Positions 43,371 through 53,340 of a DNA stretch of 64,000 nucleotides are shown here, piece after piece. This DNA comes from Pseudoalteromonas sp. SMS1. GTDB taxonomy: Bacteria > Pseudomonadota > Gammaproteobacteria > Enterobacterales > Alteromonadaceae. The notes beneath the pieces were generated by a model, which had not been told where the DNA came from, ran no database searches, and saw only the letters and a list, made by a program, of their open reading frames with translations. Both the position numbers and the translations under genes were made by a program. The DNA lies in contig NZ_JAKGBI010000019.1 in the NCBI RefSeq assembly GCF_021530565.1, positions 1 to 64,000 of the forward strand, read 5' to 3'. The first letter of the stretch is position 1. Each line of letters begins with the position of its first letter.

Positions 43371-46340
43371 TTACTGAAAGCTGTATCTCACACCTAAGTT
43401 ATACCTAGGTCCATACTGCCTAGCGAATAAGAACTGGCGTTCATATCGACCAAAACCTTGCTCGGTTTCATCGTTGAGATTTATACCCTCAAAGAAAACC
43501 GTCCACCGCTCGTCAATGTCGTAGTTCACGCTGGCATCTAACTGAGCGTATGATTTAGCAAACTGAGGTGGATTGTCAGCAGAGCCTTGATCTTGACCTA
43601 CGCCTATTAAGTATTCATCACGCCAAGCATAAGTGAGTTTGATAGATAGTCCGTCTTTCTCATAAAACACTTGTGCGTTAGCTGAATCACTCAAACCTGT
43701 AAGCGGTGTTTGCTGTTCTAGACTGTTGACATCAAACTCCACGTCTCCATCTACAAACGTCGCATTTAGCCCAATGCCAAAGCCACTCTCACCAAATACA
43801 TGCTGAAATGCCACTTCGAAACCGTCCACTTTTTTGGTATCAGGCGCATTAAATGGCTTAGTTATTTTCCACGCTAATAATGGATCGTCTCCCGCGGGTT
43901 CAATATAACCTTGTGCATTCAACGTCGCGCCATTTGCCTGCATTTGCAGAAAAATGGCGTCGCTTGTTGCTTGCTCACCACGGGCTTCAATATCAGCTAT
44001 CGCTTGGTTCCATCTTGGCCCTTGATAAATATCATGAAAGCCATCAATGGTTGTTTCGTTGATCTGACTACCGATGAAATTTTTAACTGACTTTTTGAAG
44101 TACCCGATCGCTGCATAGCTACTTTCATCGTAATAGTATTCAAGGCTTAAATCGAAGTTGGTTGACTCAAAAGGATTTAAATTGGTATTGCCTTCACTGC
44201 CATTACGAGAGCCTATTTTTGGACTGCCTGAGAGCACTCTACCACCAGACAAATCACCGAGCGGTGCACGTGTGATTGTTTTGCCCCAAGACACACGACC
44301 AACAAGCGCATCGGTGATATCGACTTTAACGTCAATCATTGGCAACAACACATCGTGGTGCCCTTCAGAAGTGAATTGGCTATTGTCTTCTGGGAGGTAT
44401 TGTGTGTGCCACTCGCTGCCACCTAACCACCAAACCGATACTGGAATTGGCTGCTTATCGACGCTAGTTACATCAGTTTCTTCGTATCGAACACCAAGGC
44501 TCAAGAACACAGGTAAAGACGCAACCTCAAATTCCCAAGCACTTTGAATATACAAGCTCACCGTTTCCTCTTGTACAGAACTTTGAGAGAATGTGCCCAA
44601 ATCGTGATACGCCGTTGTGGCAAAGTAGTCATCCCCGCCTAACACATCGTTGGTTAAAAATGCCTCTGACCGCGCGACCACTTCATCAAAGCTAAAGGTG
44701 TAGTAGTAATCAGGGTTTAAGTTTGCCCCTCCGCTGGCAAATGAATCCAGAAATCCATTCGTATTGTTTCTGACAAACATACTGTCTGGGAACATTTGCG
44801 GCCAAGCAGGGTTAAACAAAAAACCGCCAATTAAGCCGCTCCAGGCGTTGGAGCCCCCCATCGTTTGATCCGTAATGGCAGCACCGAATTTAATATCAAT
44901 CAGCGGGATATCAAACCGGTCGTTTTCCCAAGTTGCATCTATTTGAAGCTGCTGAACCTCTGATTTACCGGGAGAATGAACAAACTGACTAAAGTGTGAG
45001 TCAATTTCACTTTCAAGCAATGTAGTTGAACCATTTAGCCAATGTATTTGCGCATGTGGAATATCGCCTGTGCGATAATCATAGGTTTTAGTTTTCAGTT
45101 GGTCTGAGCCCAATACTAAAGCGCCTTCGCTGCCAATGCCTTTATCTATACCATTATCTGTCTCACTCGAAGAGTCGTGATAGTCAACAGAAACATGCCA
45201 TGAATCACTGATTTGCCAATCGATATTTATCCCAGCGGACTTTTCAATCACTTCGGTTGTTGAACGCGATGCCGTAAAAGACCCATCATTGCCACTGATA
45301 TCGGCAAAAACTGCTGTACCATTTTCATCTAACTCGTATGCATTGATATTGCCGCCATATTCATTCCACATTCCCCAACCTATGCCATTCTTTCCAGTGA
45401 CCGCTTTGGTATGGGTGTAGTCTACAGATAACACTAAGTCATCACTCGGCGCATACTGAAAAACGATGTGACCATTGGTTCTGTCCCTTTCCAGATCTTC
45501 GATGCCATAGTTCATATCACGAGGGAAAAAATGATCGCCCACGCGTTTGCCTTCGCTATCAAGCGGCCTTGGATCTATGACCTTGCTTTGGTCGATGTTG
45601 CTGGGCAAGTCCACATTGGCTTGCCAGCCTTGAATATGTGCTTGCTGCTTTTGAAAGTCACGTTCATGATGTGTAAGAGACAATGACACGCCAAACGTGT
45701 CGTCAATAAAAGTATTTGAATAAAGCGCTGACAACTCTGGGGTGATTTCGTCGTTTTCAACATTTGAAGAGTCATGGATAGCCTTCGCGGAAAACGTATA
45801 GCGCTCCCCAGGGCTGGCGAGTGGCTTTCTGGTCACAATATTCACGGTGGCACCAAGCCCTCCACTTGGATTCTCTGCTCGTGCCGTTTTGAATACTTCT
45901 AATGCCATAACCCCATCAGCCGACAAATTTTCAAGGTTGTATGACCTCGAATTACCGGTTCCTGGCATTTGCCGACCATTTAACGTAATTAAATTAAAAT
46001 CAGGTCCAAAACCCCTAACCGTAATTTGAGAGCCTTCTCCATTGCTTCTACTAACTGCAACACCAGTGATACGCTGTAAAGATTCAGCCAAATTGGTATC
46101 GGGAAACTTCCCCATTTCCTCAGCTGAAATGGCATCCACCACCCCAGACGAGTTCCTTTTTAGATTCATTGCACGGGTCAAGCTCCCCTTGATCCCCCGG
46201 ATCTCTATCACTTCTATTTCTGTATTGTGTTCTTGTGCTGTTAAACTGGTTTCTGATTGCTCCTCAGTATAAGCTTTACTAGACAGAGCTAATGCGACAC
46301 ACAAAGCAACGCGCGAAGATACAAATTGAACTTGTTTCAT
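43371..46340 (-). CDS. TonB-dependent outer-membrane receptor for oligosaccharides
   Basis: 989 residues: signal peptide (about 1-25), a TonB box near residue 45 (EVIEIRG), plug domain (about 55-180; FPDTNLAESLQRITGV, GFGPDFNLITLNGR), then a 22-strand beta-barrel to the C-terminal RYSFQ, with terminal Phe-Gln rather than plain Phe. Imports beta-glucan fragments across the outer membrane. It sits between the GH16 and MFS genes, 57 bp and 94 bp away on the same strand. Confidence 0.93.
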   Translation of the reverse strand: MKQVQFVSSRVALCVALALSSKAYTEEQSETSLTAQEHNTEIEVIEIRGIKGSLTRAMNLKRNSSGVVDAISAEEMGKFPDTNLAESLQRITGVAVSRSNGEGSQITVRGFGPDFNLITLNGRQMPGTGNSRSYNLENLSADGVMALEVFKTARAENPSGGLGATVNIVTRKPLASPGERYTFSAKAIHDSSNVENDEITPELSALYSNTFIDDTFGVSLSLTHHERDFQKQQAHIQGWQANVDLPSNIDQSKVIDPRPLDSEGKRVGDHFFPRDMNYGIEDLERDRTNGHIVFQYAPSDDLVLSVDYTHTKAVTGKNGIGWGMWNEYGGNINAYELDENGTAVFADISGNDGSFTASRSTTEVIEKSAGINIDWQISDSWHVSVDYHDSSSETDNGIDKGIGSEGALVLGSDQLKTKTYDYRTGDIPHAQIHWLNGSTTLLESEIDSHFSQFVHSPGKSEVQQLQIDATWENDRFDIPLIDIKFGAAITDQTMGGSNAWSGLIGGFLFNPAWPQMFPDSMFVRNNTNGFLDSFASGGANLNPDYYYTFSFDEVVARSEAFLTNDVLGGDDYFATTAYHDLGTFSQSSVQEETVSLYIQSAWEFEVASLPVFLSLGVRYEETDVTSVDKQPIPVSVWWLGGSEWHTQYLPEDNSQFTSEGHHDVLLPMIDVKVDITDALVGRVSWGKTITRAPLGDLSGGRVLSGSPKIGSRNGSEGNTNLNPFESTNFDLSLEYYYDESSYAAIGYFKKSVKNFIGSQINETTIDGFHDIYQGPRWNQAIADIEARGEQATSDAIFLQMQANGATLNAQGYIEPAGDDPLLAWKITKPFNAPDTKKVDGFEVAFQHVFGESGFGIGLNATFVDGDVEFDVNSLEQQTPLTGLSDSANAQVFYEKDGLSIKLTYAWRDEYLIGVGQDQGSADNPPQFAKSYAQLDASVNYDIDERWTVFFEGINLNDETEQGFGRYERQFLFARQYGPRYNLGVRYSFQ

Positions 46341-46397
46341 AACTAACCTACTAAATTCTATGTGCTGGGGGAAGTTATCCCCCTTGTATTTGCCGCG

Positions 46398-49300
46398 TTA
46401 CGGCACGGTGATTTCTGCGTTATCAACTCTATACACAGCACCCTCGCCCGTACCCCATGCGGGAAAAACCATCACGACATTGATTTTGGATACATCCAAA
46501 CCTGCATCTGCCAGAGACTGTAAAGAGTAGGTGTATGTTTGCCACTGCCCAGCAACGGGGACGAGTGCTTCGATACTTGCACTCAAATCAAGTTCAACAG
46601 CCGTTTCAGCATCGAGCGACTCTATTTTGAATTTCCAGACACTACTCGCATCACTCGGTGCATTGATGACTTTCAAGTCAAATCGGACAACACCAGCCGT
46701 GACTAAAGCGCTGGCATCAAAGTGTGCGCCTTCATTGGCAAGAAACCCCATTACCGTCGGCTCGGCACCGATTGCGAATTCTGCCGTGATCCCATGCTCA
46801 GTATCGTCTTGTTGCTCAGAAGGCGTGGAGCCCCCACAACAATCCCAGATAGGCCAACTGCTATTTTGTCCATCTTTGAATAGAGTCAAAGATTGCGGCT
46901 GAGGTACAGAATTTTGGTTGTAAATAAGTACGTTATCTAGTCTGAATACGGCGCCTTCACCGGTGTCCCAAGCTGGAAATACCATCACCACATCAATCGC
47001 CGTCACATCTAACCCAGCTTCGGCAAGACTTTGTAAAGAGTACGTATAAGTTTGCCATTGACCAACTTGGGGGGCTTTGCCTTCTTGGCTTGCCGTTAAA
47101 TCTAGCTCTACAGCCGTAGTTGCGTCCATGGATTCAATCTTAAATTTCCAAACAGAATCAGCGTTAATCGGTGCACTAACCACTTTCATCTCAAATTGAA
47201 TCACACCAGATTGTAAAAATGCAGCGCTGTCGAGATAAACACCATCATCAGCAAATAAACCAACCACTGTCGGCTGCGCCCCTATAGTATATTCAACTAC
47301 CATACCGTGTTGCGCATCATCGTTTACAATCGTTGGCGTCGTGCCACCACAACAATCCCATAGCGACCACTGTGCGAGCACGTCATCTCGAAATAACACA
47401 TGTCCTTCGAATGCAGGTGCGTCTGTTGGTTGATAAAATTTTAAATTATCAACGCGATAAAGTGCCCCCTCGCCCGTCCCCCAAGCTGGGAAAATCATCA
47501 CAACATCAATTGCACTTACATCTAAACCTGCACTCGCTAAGTCAGCGAGTTTAAACGTATAGGTTTGCCATTCGCCCGTCACTGGCGCTAACCCCTCAAT
47601 ACTGTTCGTGAGGTCCAACTCTGCCGCAGTTGCCGCATTGTTACTTTCTAACTTTAATTTCCAAACAGATTCGGAGTTATCAGGCGCGTTTACGACTTTC
47701 ATTTCAAATTGAAACATCCCATCGGAAAACATAGACGAAGCGTCAAATGGCATTGGAGAAACACCTTCTTCGACGATATTGTCGGCACGCGAGATAAAGC
47801 CTAATACTGTAGGTTCGTTACCTACAGAAAACTCAGCGACATTACCGTGCTCAACGTCGTCTTCCACTATTTGTGGCGTTGTGCCGCCGCAGCAGTCCCA
47901 TAAGGGCCATGCGGGATTCACGACGTCTTCAAAGATAACAAACGATTGAGGTACCGACACAGTATCATCGGCAATGCGCATGTTAGTCACCTGATATACT
48001 GCACCATCACCACTGCCCCAAGTCGGAAAAATCATTACAGCGTCAATCGCACTCAGATTCAACCCACCATTTGCAAGCGCTTGTAATGGAAACGTATACG
48101 TTTGCCACTGGCCAAGCGCAGGCGTTTGTCCTTCAACGCTGGTGGTTAATGCCACTTCAACGGCCGAAGAAGCATCTACGCTCTCAACTTTTAGAAGCCA
48201 CGGAGTATCCTTGGCACTGGGTAAGCTCACCACCTTCATTTCAAAACTAAGTGTGCCACTACTGAGCAGCGGGCTTGCATCAAAGGGGGTCGCTGTGCCC
48301 GCTTCATCTGTAATAAATGCCTCGCGAGAAATAAACCCATTCACAGTTGGGCTTTCTCCGACCACAAACTCGTAAACCGTTCCTTTTTCGTCATCATCGA
48401 CTAAGGCAGGCGTTGAACCACCGCAGCAGTCCCAAGCTGGCCAATTAGGATTTGGCGTGCCGTTAAAAATATCTAAGTTTTGGGCAATGCCAGAGGAAGG
48501 AGGAATGGGTGTAGGTGCTTTGCCCTCCACCAATGCGTCTTCTAAGCTATCGAATCCGCCGCGCACCGTATCACACCCTTTACCTGTCTCTGGGTTGATT
48601 CGGCATTGATACACACGTACATAATCGATTTCAAAATGTTGACCACTGGCGAAAGCTGACGCATCAACACCCAATTCATTCACGCTTTCAGGCCAATTGC
48701 CACCTACCGCAAGGTTGAGTAACATATGGAATTCTTGGTCATATGGCGCATTGTCCCAATGGGTTTCTAACTCCCCAGAATCCTGTCCAAAATATTCGGT
48801 AAACCACCCACGATAAATCAGCCCAACGGCGTCGCCATCGCCATTATAAAGCGCTTGCGAACGGCGTTGTGTTTGGTAAAGGTGACCATCTACATACCAA
48901 CGAATTTCCCCTTCTTGCCACTCAATCGCATAAGTGTGAAAGTCATCAGCGGGATTCATATCATTGGGCAAAAGATATTCTTTACCACTTGATTCGTTGT
49001 CAGGCCAATCTTTGCCATAATGCAGTGTGCCATATACATGGCGCTCTAGAGTCCCATCCTCTCGTTTCGCTTTTAAGTTAACCGACTCAACAACATCGAT
49101 TTCACCAGCATTTGGCCACCCGCCATATACTTCATCAGTCGGTAAAAGCCAAAATGCTGGCCAACTTCCCTGGCCAGATGGCAATTTTGCGCGTACTTCA
49201 AAACGTCCATACTTGAAATCTGCTTTATTTTTTGAACTGAGTCTCGCTGATGTATAGGGCTTTTGCTCTCCTTCTGCGGCGGGTAGAGCCACAATATGGA

Positions 49301-49574
49301 GAATGCCACCGTCGACATAAGAATTCTCATTGCTGGCTGTATAACACTGTTGTTCATTGTTGCCGCCGCCGTCACAATTGACTTCATGCAGCCATTTATT
49401 GGCATCAATGGTGTCTGTGTCGAACTCATCACTCCATACGAGTTGCCAATCAGATACGGGAACTTCTGGTGATATTTGGCTGGTATCCGTGTTTGTTTCT
49501 GCGCCCCCGCCACACCCTTGCAGTGTCGCACTCAGCAGGCAAACGCCAAACACTTGATTTACTGTTGGTTTCAT
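46398..49574 (-). CDS. GH16 endo-beta-1,3-glucanase (laminarinase) lipoprotein with four C-terminal repeats
   Basis: 1058 residues from ATG 49574 (GGAAG about 8 nt upstream; longer frame rejected). Lipoprotein signal LQGC. GH16 domain about 42-322 with catalytic Glu158, Asp160 and Glu163 in GEIDVVES. A linker precedes four tandem modules, each with WDCCGGxTP at the N-terminus and GAVYRVDN at the C-terminus, encoded at 47964-48479, 47433-47951, 46920-47408 and 46407-46892. They resemble the C-terminal sandwich of the GH3 enzyme and are probably carbohydrate-binding. Endo-cleaves laminarin at the cell surface. First gene of the unit that includes the receptor, transporter and GH3. Confidence 0.93.
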   Translation of the reverse strand: MKPTVNQVFGVCLLSATLQGCGGGAETNTDTSQISPEVPVSDWQLVWSDEFDTDTIDANKWLHEVNCDGGGNNEQQCYTASNENSYVDGGILHIVALPAAEGEQKPYTSARLSSKNKADFKYGRFEVRAKLPSGQGSWPAFWLLPTDEVYGGWPNAGEIDVVESVNLKAKREDGTLERHVYGTLHYGKDWPDNESSGKEYLLPNDMNPADDFHTYAIEWQEGEIRWYVDGHLYQTQRRSQALYNGDGDAVGLIYRGWFTEYFGQDSGELETHWDNAPYDQEFHMLLNLAVGGNWPESVNELGVDASAFASGQHFEIDYVRVYQCRINPETGKGCDTVRGGFDSLEDALVEGKAPTPIPPSSGIAQNLDIFNGTPNPNWPAWDCCGGSTPALVDDDEKGTVYEFVVGESPTVNGFISREAFITDEAGTATPFDASPLLSSGTLSFEMKVVSLPSAKDTPWLLKVESVDASSAVEVALTTSVEGQTPALGQWQTYTFPLQALANGGLNLSAIDAVMIFPTWGSGDGAVYQVTNMRIADDTVSVPQSFVIFEDVVNPAWPLWDCCGGTTPQIVEDDVEHGNVAEFSVGNEPTVLGFISRADNIVEEGVSPMPFDASSMFSDGMFQFEMKVVNAPDNSESVWKLKLESNNAATAAELDLTNSIEGLAPVTGEWQTYTFKLADLASAGLDVSAIDVVMIFPAWGTGEGALYRVDNLKFYQPTDAPAFEGHVLFRDDVLAQWSLWDCCGGTTPTIVNDDAQHGMVVEYTIGAQPTVVGLFADDGVYLDSAAFLQSGVIQFEMKVVSAPINADSVWKFKIESMDATTAVELDLTASQEGKAPQVGQWQTYTYSLQSLAEAGLDVTAIDVVMVFPAWDTGEGAVFRLDNVLIYNQNSVPQPQSLTLFKDGQNSSWPIWDCCGGSTPSEQQDDTEHGITAEFAIGAEPTVMGFLANEGAHFDASALVTAGVVRFDLKVINAPSDASSVWKFKIESLDAETAVELDLSASIEALVPVAGQWQTYTYSLQSLADAGLDVSKINVVMVFPAWGTGEGAVYRVDNAEITVP

Positions 49575-49855
49575 TTCATCACTTCCACATTTGCTCACAG
49601 TGCATATGTGACGTTCACCTTAAAAGCGAATATCACACTGTGAGCCTTGGCACATTTATCGTTGTCATTTGGCCAAATGCATTTGTATTAAATGCAAATT
49701 AAAAATGTAAATTTGGCAGTTAAAATATTGATGGAAAGATAATATTGTGACAATTAAAATGCGCTATCGCGGTGCAATTTTGCGTCAATGCTGGTGCAGC
49801 TGCACCGTGCACGACAAGACGAAACAATTACACGATGAAATGTGAGACATATGGG
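49575..49855. promoter_or_regulatory. Control region upstream of the laminarin GH16 gene
   Basis: 281 bp between the GH16 start and the end of the LytTR gene. A perfect 14-bp palindrome GGTGCAGCTGCACC is at 49793-49806, and AAATGCA-type repeats with inverted symmetry lie at about 49670-49705 in an AT-rich tract. The position suits a promoter with activator or repressor sites for the locus; the sites are not matched to a known regulator. Confidence 0.4.
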
Positions 49856-50698
49856 TTACAAAAATGTATCTCCCACTCGAGATTTCAACAATGACTTCAC
49901 AGTGTCACTATAATTTCGGCTCACTTTAAGCCTGATATCTCCACCTAAATCCAACATCGATTCATTGTTCTTTAGTGTGGTAAAACTTTTAACAAAATTC
50001 ACATTTACTAAGGTTGATTTGTGGATCCGAGCAAAAGTGCCACTATCAAGTTCTTCGCTGAGGCGCTTGAGCGTGATCCGCACAACGTAATTTTCCTTTT
50101 CTGTGTGAATACACATGTAGTCACCAGCAGCATCAACCCACATAATGTCGTCTACACGCAGGAAAACCTGCTCGTTATCATGATTTTTGATCAGTAACTC
50201 ATGCCTCGGTTTTGTCGGAAATGGCGCACTTTCTTTATCAAGCCATGCTTGAAGCTGCGCAATGCTCAGTCCTGATGATTCACCTAGTGCTTTTAGCAGC
50301 TTCGCTTTTTCTTCACTTTTATGCGTATCTTTTGATTCAGTGAGGGCGCCCCGTATTCTATCCACTGTTTTTTTCAGCCGACCTAGATTGACAGGCTTCA
50401 TTAAATAATCCAATGCATTGAGCTCGAACGCTTCTATCGCATAATCACTATACGCGCTGACAAACACAACCAGCGGCATGGTGTCCGATTGCAAGCCTTG
50501 AACCACTTCAAGACCACTGAGTCCAGGCAATCTTAAATCAATAAACAGCACGTCAGGTTGATGCTCATGGCATAAACGAATTGCATCATCGCCGTCAAAT
50601 CCCTCCCCTACAATCTCAATGTCAGATATGTTCTCGAGTCGCAGCTTCAACCCCTCTATTGCCAAAGGCTCATCATCAACCAATACCGCAGTAATCAT
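49856..50698 (-). CDS. LytTR-type response regulator
   Basis: 280 residues. Receiver domain (about 1-120) with phospho-acceptor Asp54 (LFIDLRLPG), acidic Asp8-Asp9 and Lys in MKPV; LytTR DNA-binding domain (about 170-275; FARIHKSTLVNVNFV). It follows the LytS-type kinase by 14 bp and precedes the laminarin genes, so it most likely controls them. LytTR proteins bind pairs of 9-bp repeats near promoters. Confidence 0.93.
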   Translation of the reverse strand: MITAVLVDDEPLAIEGLKLRLENISDIEIVGEGFDGDDAIRLCHEHQPDVLFIDLRLPGLSGLEVVQGLQSDTMPLVVFVSAYSDYAIEAFELNALDYLMKPVNLGRLKKTVDRIRGALTESKDTHKSEEKAKLLKALGESSGLSIAQLQAWLDKESAPFPTKPRHELLIKNHDNEQVFLRVDDIMWVDAAGDYMCIHTEKENYVVRITLKRLSEELDSGTFARIHKSTLVNVNFVKSFTTLKNNESMLDLGGDIRLKVSRNYSDTVKSLLKSRVGDTFL

Positions 50699-50712
50699 AT
50701 TTTTTCCAATGC

Positions 50713-51819
50713 TTATTTTTCTATCACAAAGGGAATAACCATCGTGACGCGTGTTTTTGTTTTACCATTCTCAACTCGAAGCTGGCATGGCATGTTAAAG
50801 AAAGTATCTAGGCGCTCTTTGGTATTGCTTAAGCCAATTCCAAATCCTTTTTCGTAGGGCTTGTCTGATTCTCCCCCTTCATTTTCTACCAAAATCTCTA
50901 GCTGCGCTCCGTGCTTAGTCACGCTAATATCTATGACATTTTGTTTTTTCCTTGCCTCAACACCATATTTAATCGCATTTTCAACGATGGGCTGTAGTAT
51001 GAGCGGTGGCAGCTTTGCCTGCTTTGAATAGGGGTCTACGTCATAATTTACAGTGAGCCGCTCGCAAAAGCGCACCTTTTCTATACTCAAATATAAATCT
51101 AACAACTCAAGCTCTTTGCCTAGATGACTGGCGTCTGACGTGTCATGTTCAAGTGAAGCTCGAAAGAAATCACAGAGTTTGTCTAACATCTCTTGTGCCA
51201 TGTCATTTTCCTTTTTCATAATTAAAGTAGAGATGGCATTCATCGTATTAAACATAAAGTGAGGATTTAACTGGTATCTCAGCATTTGTAGCTGTGCGTC
51301 TTTGGCCGCAGTTTGAGCTCTGAGCAACATTTCATGCTCTTTTTGCAAACGGGCGTTGTATAACATAATAAAAAAGATAGCTGTCCATACAAACATGGTA
51401 GAAACTGAGAACAAAAACCAGCCACCAAACTCCAGCATATTAAGCTCTTGGTACCAAACTTGATGATAAACAATGGTCTTATATGATGCTAATTTGATGA
51501 TATTGAATACCAAACCTAGAATAGCTGCACTGGCAAAGCTCGCAATCAATGTATGCTTAAGCGGCCAATGTACAATTCGTCTAATAATCGACCACTGTAA
51601 AAATGACAAAATAAAGCCACAGACCACTTCAACAGATAAATTCAGTAGCTGCCCGCTTAAGTTAAAGTCGTTGTCGTCAAACTGCGGATGAATGATGGAA
51701 AAGTACACCACCATTGTATATCCGAGCCAACCTAAGATCTGTAATGACCAAAATTGATGGCTCTGTTTTGAAAAAGCCTGGAGTGAAATTGTCAGTTCTG
51801 ACGGAGTTGGTGTATTCAT
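50713..51819 (-). CDS. LytS-like sensor histidine kinase
   Basis: 368 residues from the ATG at 51819 (start is chosen by domain fit; the upstream ribosome site is weak). Four membrane helices (about 20-145), then a His_kinase domain with the phospho-His box QLNPHFMFNTMNA near residue 195 and a C-terminal ATPase domain (NAIKYG, GFGIGLSNTKERL). Partner of the LytTR regulator 14 bp downstream. No periplasmic ligand-binding domain; sensing may be through the helices. Confidence 0.9.
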   Translation of the reverse strand: MNTPTPSELTISLQAFSKQSHQFWSLQILGWLGYTMVVYFSIIHPQFDDNDFNLSGQLLNLSVEVVCGFILSFLQWSIIRRIVHWPLKHTLIASFASAAILGLVFNIIKLASYKTIVYHQVWYQELNMLEFGGWFLFSVSTMFVWTAIFFIMLYNARLQKEHEMLLRAQTAAKDAQLQMLRYQLNPHFMFNTMNAISTLIMKKENDMAQEMLDKLCDFFRASLEHDTSDASHLGKELELLDLYLSIEKVRFCERLTVNYDVDPYSKQAKLPPLILQPIVENAIKYGVEARKKQNVIDISVTKHGAQLEILVENEGGESDKPYEKGFGIGLSNTKERLDTFFNMPCQLRVENGKTKTRVTMVIPFVIEK

Positions 51820-52023
51820 TATTGTTATTCGGTATAAACTCATCCAATTGCAGTATAAGCGCACACCATTGAGGAACCCAAATCAGCAACAGCCGCCATT
51901 GAGCACGCTCATTTTTGAACATTGAAATACAATAACCCCTTAAATTAGAGGGGCATTACTAAAATTAAAATGTCACAAAAGCAGAGCTAACCAAAGCGCA
52001 TCTTTTGATGCGCTCAAATAAAA

Positions 52024-52052
52024 ACGCCCTTGGACAAACTGACCAAGGGCGT
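52024..52052 (-). terminator. Terminator after trhO
   Basis: A 10-bp stem ACGCCCTTGG / CCAAGGGCGT with a 9-nt loop; on the minus strand it is followed by a T run (TTTTT), 37 nt past the trhO stop. Confidence 0.8.
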
Positions 52053-52088
52053 CAAAAATAGCTTTATCAAAACTAAATTTAGAGCAAA

Positions 52089-53075
52089 TTAAGCTGACTG
52101 ATTGCGCTGCGCTTCTTTTTGCGCTTGCTTTTGCTCTTTACGTTGACGAAGCGCTTCTTGTGCTTCATGGCCGATGTGGCCCTCTCCGCGCTCTTTAGCT
52201 AACTCCATTTGCTTTTGACGTTCAGCAAAACGCGCTTTTTGTTCTTCCGTTACATTGTCATAGCAATGGTGGCACGATACGCCTTCCATATACTGCTCTA
52301 ATTTCATTTCATCTGCAGTGATTGGCATACGACAAGCATGACACTGCTCATAGGAACCTTTGTTCAAGTCATGATCGACAGCAACGCGGTTATCGAATAC
52401 AAAGCATTCGCCTTCCCACATTGTCTCTTCTTTTGGCACATCTTCTAGATACTTAAGGATGCCGCCTTCAAGGTGATATACCTCTTCAAACCCTTGCTCT
52501 TTCATGTAAGCAGTTGATTTTTCGCAGCGGATCCCTCCAGTACAGAACATTGCTACTTTTTTGTTCTTCTTAGGATCTAGGTTTTTTTCAGCCCATTCAG
52601 GGAATTCACGGAAAGTTTTAGTTTTTGGGTCAACCGCATTTTTAAACGTGCCGATTTCAATTTCATAATCGTTACGTGTATCAACGAGTACCACTTCTGG
52701 ATCAGAGATGAGTGCATTCCAGTCTTCCGGCTTAACATAAGTACCAACCACCTTCTTAGGGTCAATACCATGCACACCCATGGTCACAATCTCTTTTTTC
52801 AACTTCACCTTAGTACGGTAGAACGGACATGTTTCGTCAAAAGACTCTTTATACACAATGTTGTCCAGACCTGGTTGCTTGTCCAACCATGCAAGTAACG
52901 CATCGATACCTTCACGTTTTGCCGCTACAGTACCGTTTATACCTTCTTCAGCAAGTAGCAAAGTTCCACGTACTTCGTTCTCTTCCATTACTTGCAACAA
53001 AGGTTGACGGATCTGTTCAAAGTTAGGCAACGAAACGAACTTATACATTGCACAAACAACATAAGGTTTAGTCAT
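52089..53075 (-). CDS. trhO: tRNA uridine(34) hydroxylase
   Basis: 328 residues. Uses oxygen to hydroxylate U34 of several tRNAs, the first step to cmo5U. Rhodanese domain with active Cys178 in FCTGGIRCEK, an N-terminal acylphosphatase-like part (about 1-95), and C-terminal Cys pairs (CHAC, CHHC) followed by a long Lys/Glu/Gln-rich tail (about 295-328). Monocistronic. Confidence 0.95.
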   Translation of the reverse strand: MTKPYVVCAMYKFVSLPNFEQIRQPLLQVMEENEVRGTLLLAEEGINGTVAAKREGIDALLAWLDKQPGLDNIVYKESFDETCPFYRTKVKLKKEIVTMGVHGIDPKKVVGTYVKPEDWNALISDPEVVLVDTRNDYEIEIGTFKNAVDPKTKTFREFPEWAEKNLDPKKNKKVAMFCTGGIRCEKSTAYMKEQGFEEVYHLEGGILKYLEDVPKEETMWEGECFVFDNRVAVDHDLNKGSYEQCHACRMPITADEMKLEQYMEGVSCHHCYDNVTEEQKARFAERQKQMELAKERGEGHIGHEAQEALRQRKEQKQAQKEAQRNQSA

Positions 53076-53340
53076 AATAATTCTCTTTTATAAGCTTTAA
53101 AACAACCTACACTTAAACACGACGCGTAGGCACAAACCGAATCGTAAATCCGGCGCTGAGGCGTGTATTTTACGGATTTATAAAACAAATGCAAAAAGCA
53201 AGGAATTAAGTGCTGCGTTTTTATTCCAAGTGATTAAAACGAAAGCAAAAAGAATTTTAAACTAAGATTTATATAGTGCCTTTATCTGGCTCTTTGCTAT
53301 AATGGCGCGTTTTTTAGAATAATGACTGGAGAAAGTAACT

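Noticed and set aside
53322..53340. ATG at 53322 as the DEAD-box helicase start
   Set aside because: It is out of frame with the helicase; the TTG at 53341 has the GGAGAAAG site in front.
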